This document shows, piece after piece, positions 6,452 through 12,833 of a stretch of 14,957 nt of DNA. Every line of letters begins with the position of its first letter. The stretch's first letter is position 1. The notes beneath the pieces are model-generated. The model was not told the origin of the DNA and did not search any database. It worked only from the letters and a program-made list of their open reading frames with translations. This DNA comes from Bacillota bacterium (GTDB lineage: Bacteria > Bacillota > Clostridia > Christensenellales > Aristaeellaceae), in contig JAEWAH010000312.1 in NCBI GenBank assembly GCA_023391725.1, positions 1 to 14,957 on the forward strand, read 5' to 3'. The position numbers and the translations under genes are program-made.

Positions 6452-6480
6452 TTTTCATCCGGGCTTTCGCCTACTATACT
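6452..6480 (+). promoter_or_regulatory. Candidate sigma-A promoter of the ABC importer operon
   Basis: -35 TTTTCA (6452-6457), 17-base spacer, -10 TATACT (6475-6480), about 53 bases before the predicted start of transcription reaches the ATG at 6540. The position directly after the preceding terminator supports it; the -35 matches 4 of 6. Confidence 0.45.
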
Positions 6481-6539
6481 ATAGACAGAAAAAACCAACC
6501 GTGGTAAAAAATACACACCTGTGGAGCTTGGAGGGACAT

Positions 6540-7517
6540 ATGAGCATGGAGCATGCCGGCCTCAAGCGAGAAATGAACAGGCCTTCTCCCGGGTACGTAC
6601 GCAAGCGCCCGGGGTTTTGGCATCGCTTTATACGCCAGTGGGGCCTGCAGGCGATGGTGATCCCCGGCGTGATCTGGATGATCGTGTTCAATTACCTGCC
6701 CATGGGCGGTATCGTGATGGCCTTCAAAAACTTCCGCCTTTCCTACAAGTCCATCTTTCAGGGCGCCTGGGTTGGGTTTGGCAATTTTACGGAATTTTTT
6801 CATGATGACTATTTTGCCATCACCATGGCCAATACGCTTGGCATCAGCGCCCTGCGGCTCATTATCGGATTCCCGCTGCCCATTATCTTTGCGCTGCTGC
6901 TAAACGAACTGCACCATCTGCGCTTCAAAAAGATTGTGCAGACGGTATCGTATCTGCCCCACTTCCTCTCATGGGTTGTTTTGGGCGGGATCATGATCAC
7001 GTGGCTTAGCAAATCCGGTGTCATGAACGATGCGCTTCTGGCCCTTGGTATATTAAAGGAACCCGTCTCCTTTCTGGGCAAGCCCTCCTACTTCTGGGGC
7101 GTTGCGCTAATCTCCGACAGTTGGAAGGAGCTGGGCTGGTCGGCCATCATCTACCTGGCCGCCATCGCCAGTGTGGATCAGGAGATGTACGAGGCCGCCA
7201 CGGTGGATGGGGCCTCCCGCTTCAAAAAGATGTGGTACATCACCCTGCCTGCCATCCGTGGGACCATTGCCATCCTGTTCATCCTGGCGGTGTCCGGGGT
7301 GCTAAACTCCAACTTTGACCAGACCTTTATTTTGAAGAATTCGCTGAACGCAGAACGTGCCACGGTGCTGGACCTGCACGTGTTTGAAATAGGCATTGGC
7401 AAAGGGCGCTTTGGCTATGCCGCAGCCATCGGCCTGTTCAAGTCCGTGGTCGGCACCATTCTGCTGGTATCCGCCAACTTCGTTTCCAAGCGCCTGCAGG
7501 GCCGGGCATTGTTCTAA
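6540..7517 (+). CDS. lplB: Carbohydrate ABC transporter permease, LplB type
   Basis: 325-residue integral membrane subunit of a CUT1-type sugar importer. After a basic cytoplasmic N terminus come hydrophobic segments near 36-60 (QAMVIPGVIWMIVFNYLP), 96-122, 134-155, 185-212, 238-256 and 290-315. The cytoplasmic EAA loop that docks the ATPase is clear at 217-238 (YEAATVDGASRFKKMWYITL-P). The motif NYLPMGGIVMAFKNF is characteristic of LplB/YtcP-type permeases for oligosaccharides. The start is ATG at 6540 right behind GGAGGG (an ATG at 6546 is a possible alternative). The in-frame ATG at 6426 was rejected since it lies upstream of the promoter. No ATPase gene is present here; such systems usually borrow a shared MsmX-type ATPase. 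The partner permease lies 554 bases downstream after a repeat-rich spacer. Confidence 0.94.
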   Translation: MSMEHAGLKREMNRPSPGYVRKRPGFWHRFIRQWGLQAMVIPGVIWMIVFNYLPMGGIVMAFKNFRLSYKSIFQGAWVGFGNFTEFFHDDYFAITMANTLGISALRLIIGFPLPIIFALLLNELHHLRFKKIVQTVSYLPHFLSWVVLGGIMITWLSKSGVMNDALLALGILKEPVSFLGKPSYFWGVALISDSWKELGWSAIIYLAAIASVDQEMYEAATVDGASRFKKMWYITLPAIRGTIAILFILAVSGVLNSNFDQTFILKNSLNAERATVLDLHVFEIGIGKGRFGYAAAIGLFKSVVGTILLVSANFVSKRLQGRALF

Positions 7518-7605
7518 GCCAGGGCCTGCTAATAATCCGTGGCCGATAGCTGCGTTCGGTGCGAAGGATCGGAAGGGACCCTGGAATCCTTCCACCGCTA
7601 ACCAA

Positions 7606-7724
7606 TCCTCAGTCTCGCTTCGCTCGACAGCTCCTTTCAAAAGGAGCCTGAGTGCCCCCCTCCCATCCTCATCCGCCTCCTTCGTCGGCACCTTCCGAAG
7701 GGCGAAGCCTGGAGCGACTGAGGA
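7606..7724. repeat. Inverted repeat TCCTCAGTC / GACTGAGGA module
   Basis: TCCTCAGTC at 7606-7614 is mirrored exactly by GACTGAGGA at 7716-7724. The pairing extends inward through AGCG/CGCT if one unpaired base is allowed. A separate hairpin (GCTCCTTT/AAAGGAGC) sits inside. The termini-in, hairpin-inside layout is like a miniature or REP-type repeat element; no transposase is present. Confidence 0.6.
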
Positions 7725-7840
7725 ATGAAGGAGCGGAACACCGGACGCGAAGCGAACGGTGCGAAGGGCCTAAAGGGGAAGGCAAGCCGAGAGGCTTCAC
7801 GAGGGTGTTCTTTGCCCCGCTTCATTCCGCTATAGGCGGG

Positions 7841-7945
7841 GCGATGTGGGCATCGCTCCCTACGGCGCCAGGCCGATGCTCCGCAATTCCGCTGCACTCC
7901 AGGGCGTAAGGCTCGTTTCGCCGTAGGGAGCGATGCCTACATCGC
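7841..7945. repeat. 27-bp inverted repeat pair (26 of 27 matching) with 51-base spacer
   Basis: The arm at 7841-7867 (starts GCGATGTGGGCATCGC, ends CTCCCTACGGCG) is the reverse complement of the arm at 7919-7945 with a single mismatch. Each arm also contains its own 6-bp hairpin (GCGATG/CATCGC with 4-base loops), so the unit could form a long stem or two small ones. The organisation suggests a non-autonomous palindromic repeat unit. Confidence 0.75.
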
Positions 7946-8026
7946 TACGTCCGACGCTCTGCTTCATCTACCACGGGGCGCTTGGGGCCAAGTCTTGTGG
8001 GGAAGCAACCGCTTGGCCATTTTCCT

Positions 8027-8038
8027 AAAACCGGTTTT
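8027..8038. promoter_or_regulatory. Perfect 12-bp palindrome upstream of the second permease (possible operator)
   Basis: AAAACCGGTTTT lies 33 bases before the ATG at 8072, next to TATATG (8041-8046), which could be a weak -10. It has the central CG and A/T arms of LacI/CcpA-type operators but does not fully match the cre consensus. Confidence 0.3.
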
Positions 8039-8071
8039 GCTATATGGTCCAAAAAGGCAAGGAGGGCTTTG

Positions 8072-9016
8072 ATGATACAGGAAAAGATGACCGTGCGCAG
8101 GCCGCCAGCCTTTTTTGGGCGGCGCAACCGAATCCGCGAGACCGCCGGAGAGCGCGTATTCAACGTCTTCAATATCACCCTCATGCTGCTGATCAGCTTC
8201 CTGGCGCTGTATCCCATATGGTATGTGTTCGTCAACTCCTTCAACGAGGCCAACGACGCCATGCTGGGCCGCATCTACTGGTGGCCCAGGGTGTTTTCCC
8301 TTGAAAACTACAAGGCCGTCTTCCGCGACTCCACGGTATTCCAGGCTTATACCATCACCATTCTGCGGACTTTTTTCGGCACGATATTCAGCGTTCTGTT
8401 CACCGCGCTTGTTTCCTACGCGCTGTCAAAGCCTTATTTGATGCTGCGCAAGCTGTACCTGACCATAGGCACCATCACGCTGTTTTTCGGCGGCGGGCTG
8501 ATCCCCTACTTCCTGGTGCTCAGGTCCTTAGGGCTACTCAACAACTTTCTCGTCTACATCATCCCCGCGCTGTTCAGCTTTTTTAACTTGCTGATCTTCA
8601 TGAGCTTCTTTCGGGAACTGCCCGCAGCGTTGGAAGAGTCGGCGCGTATCGACGGGGCGGGGGATTTTAGGATCTTCTTTAAGATCATCTTCCCCCTATC
8701 CATGCCTGTCATCGCCACCGTCGCGCTGTTTAACGGCGTCTATCACTGGAACGATTATTTTTCCGGCGTGATGTACATGACCACCCGCACCGACCTGGAG
8801 CCCATTCAGACCTACCTTTACCGGGTCATTGCCCAAAGCTCCGCCAATGATATCCGCTCCGCCGCAGGGGCAGAGGTGGTCACCAAGAACCTGACCACTT
8901 CCACCGCCATCAAACTGGCCACCATGGTCATCACCACCGTGCCCATCGTGTGCGTATACCCTTTTCTGCAAAAGTACTTTATCAAGGGCATGCTCTTAGG
9001 CGCCATCAAGGAATGA
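8072..9016 (+). CDS. Carbohydrate ABC transporter permease, second subunit (YtcP/LplC type)
   Basis: 314-residue inner-membrane subunit of the same CUT1-type importer. Hydrophobic segments lie near 34-55 (FNITLMLLISFLALYPIWYV), 92-117, 127-150, 158-180, 210-222 and 283-302. The EAA loop (ALEESARIDGAGDFRIFFKI, 186-205, then IFPLSMP) is the ATPase contact. N-terminal ALYPIWYVFVNSFNEAN, mid-protein GGGLIPYFLVLRSLGLLNN and the NGVYHWNDYFSGVMY block are hallmarks of the LplC/YtcP permeases. ATG at 8072 follows AAGGAGGG (8059-8066). An in-frame upstream start at 7982 was rejected because the extra 30 residues are repeat-derived and lack a ribosome binding site. The binding-protein gene follows after 42 bases. 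Confidence 0.94.
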   Translation: MIQEKMTVRRPPAFFGRRNRIRETAGERVFNVFNITLMLLISFLALYPIWYVFVNSFNEANDAMLGRIYWWPRVFSLENYKAVFRDSTVFQAYTITILRTFFGTIFSVLFTALVSYALSKPYLMLRKLYLTIGTITLFFGGGLIPYFLVLRSLGLLNNFLVYIIPALFSFFNLLIFMSFFRELPAALEESARIDGAGDFRIFFKIIFPLSMPVIATVALFNGVYHWNDYFSGVMYMTTRTDLEPIQTYLYRVIAQSSANDIRSAAGAEVVTKNLTTSTAIKLATMVITTVPIVCVYPFLQKYFIKGMLLGAIKE

Positions 9017-9037
9017 TACCGGCCAAGGGGGCTGGTA
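9017..9037 (+). other. Intercistronic RNA hairpin between permease and binding-protein genes
   Basis: TACCGGCC (9017-9024) and GGCTGGTA (9030-9037) form an 8-bp stem with one G-U pair and an AAGGG loop, directly after the permease stop and 12 bases before the AGGAGG of the next gene. There is no T-run, so it is more likely an mRNA processing or stability element than a terminator. Confidence 0.5.
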
Positions 9038-9058
9038 CAAAATAGAGGAGGTATTCCA

Positions 9059-10690
9059 ATGAAGAACCTGTTCAAACGCATTGGCGCGGTCGTTCTGGCG
9101 CTGGCGCTGCTGGTTCCGGCCGGCATAAGCGCCCTGGCCGAGACGGCGGTGGATCCTGGCTGGCAGAAAGACACGAGCCCCATCACGCTCGACTGGTACA
9201 TCAACTTCAACTGGTTTGGAACGCCCTGGGATCAGCGGCTCTTCCCGGCCACGGTCACCAAGGAGACCGGCGTCTCCATCAACTTCATCTCCCCGGCCGG
9301 CAACGCGGACGATAAGCTCAATTCCCTGATCGTCAGCGACGAACTGCCCGACCTGATCACCCTGGACTGGACCGCGGGCCAGATTCGGGAAATGATCGAC
9401 GGCGGCATGCTCTATTCCTTGGATGAGCTGGCCAACGAGTATGACCCCTATTTCTTCCAGGTGGCCGTTCCCTCGCGTTTGAGCTGGTACACCCAGGCCG
9501 ATGGCCATGTGTACGGGTACCCCAACGCCTCCTATACGCCGGAAGACTACGAAAAGTACGACACCCTCACCTCCAACAACACCTTCCTGGTGCGCAAGGA
9601 TATGTACGAGGCTATCGGCAGCCCCGACATGACCACCCCCGATGGCTTTGTGGCGGCCATTAAAAAGGCCAAGGAAATGTTCCCCGAAGTGAACGGCCAG
9701 CCCCTTCTTCCGCTGGGATGCCATCCCTTCACCAACGTGGGCTGCTTGTCCTTTGACGCCATGCTCCAAAGCTTCCTGGCTATCCCCTACCTCAATGAGG
9801 ATGGCACGCTCCACGACCGGCAGACAGACCCGGAATACATCCGCTGGCTCAAGGCCCTAAGGCAGCTGGGCGCGGAAGGCTATCTGGAAGATGACATCTT
9901 CATCGACCAGCGCGACCAGATCTCCGAGAAGATCGCCCAGGGCCGCTACTTCGCCATGATCTATCAAAACTCCGACCTGACCGACCAGCAGAAGATCCTC
10001 TGGGATTCCACGCCCGATAAGCCCGGCTCCCAGGCGTACATCGCCATCGACGGGCCCAAGGACTCCAAGGGCGATGCGTACCAGCTGCCCGGAGGCACCA
10101 TCAACGGCTGGACGCTGACGCTGATCTCCAAGAAGTGCGAGAAACCCGACCGCGCCATCCGCTTCCTGAGCTACCTCATGAGCCAGCACGGCCAGGAACT
10201 GATTTGGATGGGCGGCCCCGAAGGCGAAGTGTGGGAGTACAATGACAAGGGCATCCCCCAGTGGCTGCCTGAGATCCAGGAACTGTACAACACCAAGCGC
10301 TCCGGCCCCGGCGGCTTTGACGAGACCATCGGCGGCGACGCCAACTACTGGATGCTGATGGATAACCCCATGGGCGAACAGTGGAAGGGCGACTTCGTGG
10401 AGCATATCCGCCAGCTGAAGAACTGGACCCGGCCCTATGTGGCCTACCTTGGCCAGTACACCGGCGTCACGTTCGTGATTGATTCTCCGGAAGCCAACGC
10501 CGATACGAAGATCACCAACGAATGGGGCCTGACGCTGCCCAAGCTGCTGCTTGCCGAAAGCGACGAGGCCTTCGACAAGATCCTCAGCGACTACGTGGCC
10601 AAGCGCGCCGAGTACGGCTATGACCTGGTTTCGGCTGAGAGGCTCAGGCAGATCAACGCCAATATCGAGAAACTGGGCCTGAAGAAGTAA
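9059..10690 (+). CDS. Extracellular substrate-binding protein of a carbohydrate ABC importer (LplA-like), without lipobox
   Basis: 543 residues, the usual size for LplA-type solute-binding proteins partnering LplB/YtcP permeases. The N terminus is a Sec signal peptide (KNLFKRIGAVVLALALLVPA), with likely cleavage after ALA near residue 27 (SALA-ETA). Unusually for a Gram-positive binding protein there is no Cys in the first 100 residues, hence no lipoprotein anchor. The mature part shows the family pattern: ITLDWYINFNWFGTPWD, TKETGVSINFISPAGNADDK, LNSLIVSDELPDLITLDWT, FLVRKDMYEAIGSPDMTTPD, DPEYIRWLKALRQLG, DDIFIDQRDQISEKIAQGRY and the late ISKKCEKPDRAIRFLSYLMS. ATG at 9059 follows GAGGAGG. It is the third gene of the operon and lies between two RNA hairpins. 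The ligand is probably an oligosaccharide; the nearby GH4 gene hints at galactosides. Confidence 0.93.
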   Translation: MKNLFKRIGAVVLALALLVPAGISALAETAVDPGWQKDTSPITLDWYINFNWFGTPWDQRLFPATVTKETGVSINFISPAGNADDKLNSLIVSDELPDLITLDWTAGQIREMIDGGMLYSLDELANEYDPYFFQVAVPSRLSWYTQADGHVYGYPNASYTPEDYEKYDTLTSNNTFLVRKDMYEAIGSPDMTTPDGFVAAIKKAKEMFPEVNGQPLLPLGCHPFTNVGCLSFDAMLQSFLAIPYLNEDGTLHDRQTDPEYIRWLKALRQLGAEGYLEDDIFIDQRDQISEKIAQGRYFAMIYQNSDLTDQQKILWDSTPDKPGSQAYIAIDGPKDSKGDAYQLPGGTINGWTLTLISKKCEKPDRAIRFLSYLMSQHGQELIWMGGPEGEVWEYNDKGIPQWLPEIQELYNTKRSGPGGFDETIGGDANYWMLMDNPMGEQWKGDFVEHIRQLKNWTRPYVAYLGQYTGVTFVIDSPEANADTKITNEWGLTLPKLLLAESDEAFDKILSDYVAKRAEYGYDLVSAERLRQINANIEKLGLKK

Positions 10691-10705
10691 TCCATGGCTC
10701 AAAGC

Positions 10706-10739
10706 GGCAGCCCGGCAAAGATTTCTTTGCCGGGCTGCC
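10706..10739. terminator. Strong 15-bp hairpin between convergent genes (terminator-like, no U-tract)
   Basis: GGCAGCCCGGCAAAG (10706-10720), ATTT loop, CTTTGCCGGGCTGCC (10725-10739): a perfect GC-rich stem 15 bases after the binding-protein stop and 20 bases before the convergent chemoreceptor's stop. On the plus strand it is followed by AAAATG, on the minus strand by GCTTTG, so neither direction has a proper T-run. It may end transcription weakly, or mainly protect the 3' end of the binding-protein mRNA. Confidence 0.6.
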
Positions 10740-10759
10740 AAAATGTCTCCTTGGTTCTT

Positions 10760-12583
10760 TTACAAGGCGGATGATGCACTCGCTGCCTGATGCGTTGTCA
10801 CCGGCCGTCCACCAACGAGGGAGACGGCTGCGGCACTTTCTTTTTCGCTTCCATTGTCCAGCTTGAACTTTTCCACTTCCCTGCGCAGCGTGGCGGCTTG
10901 GGCAGACATTTGCTCGCTTGTGGCCGAGTTTTCCTCCGCTGTGGCGGCATTTGTCTGCACAATGGTGGATACTTGCGCAAGGCCTTGCTTGATTTGCGCC
11001 AGTGCGGCCGCCTGCTCGGTGGAGCCGCGATCCACTTTATCGATACTGGCAATGACCATTTGGGCCTTCTCGCCCACGTCGTGCAAGATCTGCGCGGTTT
11101 TTGAAGTGATATTGGCGCCCTTTGATACGGTCAAAACAGACGCCTGGATCAGTTCGGCTGTCTGCTTTGCGGCCTCCGCCGATTTTGCGGCCAGGTTGCG
11201 GACCTCTTCGGCTACGACCGCGAAGCCCTTTCCCGCGCTGCCCGCGCGGGCCGCCTCGATGGTGGCGTTCAGCGCCAGGATATTCGTCTGGAAGGCGATA
11301 TCCTCGATGGCCTTGGTGATGTTGGTGATCTGGCTGGAGGCGGACCCGATCTCCGACATCGCCTGGGTTAATTGGTCCATGTGCTCGTTGCTCCTGTTCA
11401 CGCCGTCGGCGGCCTGCCCCACATAGTCCGTCGCGGTCTTGACGTTGGCCGAATTCTCCATTGCCTGCCCGGCGACCTTGCTCAGGGAAACATTCAGCTC
11501 CTCCACCGAGGAGGCCTGCTCTGAGGAGCCGGCCGCCAGCGCCTGGGCTCCGGCGGAAACCTGAGCGGCGCCCGCGCTGACCTGCCCTGCGGAAGCGTTG
11601 ATCACCGAAAGAGTCCGGCTTAAGGAAGAAGATATGCCAAGCAGCCCCGCTTTGATGGGGGCAAACTCCCCGGCATAGTCGTGCTTTAGGTGAATGCGCA
11701 TATCGCCGTGGGCCATCGTTCCAAGCCCCAGGGTGACTTCCTGGATGTATGCCGCATAGCTGTTAAGGCGTGCCAGAATATCGGCAGTCGTGCGGCAGAG
11801 CTGGCCGATCTCATCCCCCGTGATCTGCCGGGGATCGACCTTTAAGGCAAGCTCGCCCTGGGCGATGCGGCTGTTGATGCCCGCCACATATTTGAGGTGC
11901 CGGATGATGGAGCGCGGGATAATGATGCTGGCCAGAAGCGAAAGGAAAAGGGACGCAGCGACAATCATGATCATGACCCAATCATTTTGATCCCGCATGG
12001 CCTCGGCCTCATTCAGGCTACGCTGATACCAGTTTTCCGCATACTTAACGGTGGCGTCGATGGCGGTCCTGTGCTGCTCATACGCGGCCGTCAGCGCCTT
12101 CCTGGCGCTTTCGATGAGGACCGGATTGCCGGACTTCACGGCGGGCACCGTTTGCTGCTCAAAGGATGCGTAAAATTGGAAGGCGGTACTATAGGAATCA
12201 CTGAGGAACGCCTTTTGAACCTTGTTTTCCTTGGGCAGATTCACCTGCCAGTACTTGCTCCGCTCCTTATACATGGCTTTGAGGTCTGACATGCGCCCAA
12301 GGAGTTCATCCCGTTTTGCCTGATCGCTGATCGTGATATATTCCAGCGCCGTTGCGTATGATTCCAGAATGTATTCAGGCGGTGGCAATATGTCGGCCCG
12401 CAGCTCATTGCTCAACTGCAGCTCGTTATACAGCTCGCTTCCAATGCTGACCTTGTTTGCGCAAAGAGAGGAAAGCAGCCAGACGGCAACGATCAAGGCT
12501 GCCGCTGTAAGCGAAAAAATGAAGAGCTTTGTGCCGATCTTCATATTGCCTGTTCGGCTTGCTCCTGGTCTTAACTCCTGCAT
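10760..12583 (-). CDS. Methyl-accepting chemotaxis protein
   Basis: 607-residue transmembrane chemoreceptor. TM1 is at about 19-41 (KLFIFSLTAAALIVAVWLLS) and TM2 at about 202-223. The extracellular helical sensor between them contains the ADILPPPEYILESY signature seen in many MCPs. HAMP follows at 224-276, then a HAMP-like second repeat (about 283-330) and the signalling coiled coil. The conserved hairpin tip is intact at 424-461: IEDIAFQTNILALNATIEAA, then RAGSAGKGFAVVAEEVRNL. No C-terminal CheR/CheB-tethering pentapeptide is seen. ATG at 12583 was chosen because AAAGGG precedes it and the TM1 lead-in is normal; the frame is open further upstream to 12847, but that part looks non-coding and covers the promoter. 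A sigma-28-type promoter lies upstream. The position beside the binding protein suggests it senses the same sugar or the loaded binding protein. Confidence 0.95.
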   Translation of the reverse strand: MQELRPGASRTGNMKIGTKLFIFSLTAAALIVAVWLLSSLCANKVSIGSELYNELQLSNELRADILPPPEYILESYATALEYITISDQAKRDELLGRMSDLKAMYKERSKYWQVNLPKENKVQKAFLSDSYSTAFQFYASFEQQTVPAVKSGNPVLIESARKALTAAYEQHRTAIDATVKYAENWYQRSLNEAEAMRDQNDWVMIMIVAASLFLSLLASIIIPRSIIRHLKYVAGINSRIAQGELALKVDPRQITGDEIGQLCRTTADILARLNSYAAYIQEVTLGLGTMAHGDMRIHLKHDYAGEFAPIKAGLLGISSSLSRTLSVINASAGQVSAGAAQVSAGAQALAAGSSEQASSVEELNVSLSKVAGQAMENSANVKTATDYVGQAADGVNRSNEHMDQLTQAMSEIGSASSQITNITKAIEDIAFQTNILALNATIEAARAGSAGKGFAVVAEEVRNLAAKSAEAAKQTAELIQASVLTVSKGANITSKTAQILHDVGEKAQMVIASIDKVDRGSTEQAAALAQIKQGLAQVSTIVQTNAATAEENSATSEQMSAQAATLRREVEKFKLDNGSEKESAAAVSLVGGRPVTTHQAASASSAL

Positions 12584-12788
12584 ATTCTTCGCACCCTTTC
12601 GTATCGCGTGACATGTAACATTAGACGGTTTGCTATGCTGCTTATATATCGATGTGCATTCTTGGCTGTACCACTTCTCGTAGGGTCTTATATATTTCGG
12701 CTGCCAGACCACTTGATTTAATGTGTATTTATGGGATGTTGATGTATGCTCAAAGGAATACGCAGTAATTTTCCTTTGACACGAAATA
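12584..12788. other. Divergent intergenic region between chemoreceptor and sensor kinase
   Basis: About 250 bases (12584-12833) separate the two divergent starts. It holds the chemoreceptor's sigma-28-like promoter (12694-12720), its leader of about 100 nt, AT-rich TATATA elements near 12643 and 12690, and the kinase promoter at 12789-12797. No small gene was found on either strand. Confidence 0.5.
12694..12720 (-). promoter_or_regulatory. Sigma-28 (SigD/FliA)-type promoter of the chemoreceptor gene
   Basis: Read on the minus strand: TAAA (12720-12717), 15-base spacer, GCCGAAAT (12701-12694). The B. subtilis SigD consensus is TAAA-N14-16-GCCGATAT, so the -35 matches fully, the spacing is right and the -10 matches 7 of 8. 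This would place the chemoreceptor in the motility regulon. Confidence 0.6.
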
Positions 12789-12797
12789 TGGTATAAT
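12789..12797 (+). promoter_or_regulatory. Extended -10 promoter of the sensor kinase operon
   Basis: TGG-TATAAT is an extended -10 (TGn plus a perfect TATAAT), giving a start near 12804 and a leader of about 30 nt. A perfect TTGACA at 12776-12781 is only 10 bases from the -10, too close to work with it. At the usual 17-base distance there is only a poor TTTTCC. Confidence 0.5.
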
Positions 12798-12833
12798 TGG
12801 AATACAAGGAAAAATCCGGGCGGAGAAAAGTGC

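Larger units (their letters stand above)
7518..8026. repeat. Non-coding, inverted-repeat-rich spacer between the two permease genes
   Basis: No protein gene is supported here, although several frames stay open because of GC richness. The stretch is built from short palindromic modules. CGGTGCGAAGG occurs directly repeated at 7556-7566 and 7760-7770. GCTCCTTT/AAAGGAGC forms a tight hairpin near 7630-7648. AAGCC-GAGA-GGCTT lies near 7784-7798, and GCCCCGC/GCGGGGC at 7814-7820/7836-7842. Two larger inverted repeats are listed separately. The style (CCTCAGTC...GCTTCGCTCGACAGCTCC) resembles dispersed intergenic repeats seen in some Clostridia genomes. It probably inserted between genes that are normally adjacent. 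Confidence 0.7.

Noticed and set aside
7637..7909. Open frames on both strands inside the permease spacer
   Set aside because: Built from palindromic repeats, Pro/Arg/Ser-rich, no ribosome binding sites, no homology pattern.
8996..9814. 272-residue minus-strand open frame opposite the binding-protein gene
   Set aside because: Antisense shadow with Gly/Val/His-rich composition and no recognisable domain.
9857..10741. 294-residue minus-strand open frame opposite the binding-protein gene
   Set aside because: GC-rich antisense shadow; no family pattern and no ribosome binding site, while the plus-strand frame is a clear binding protein.
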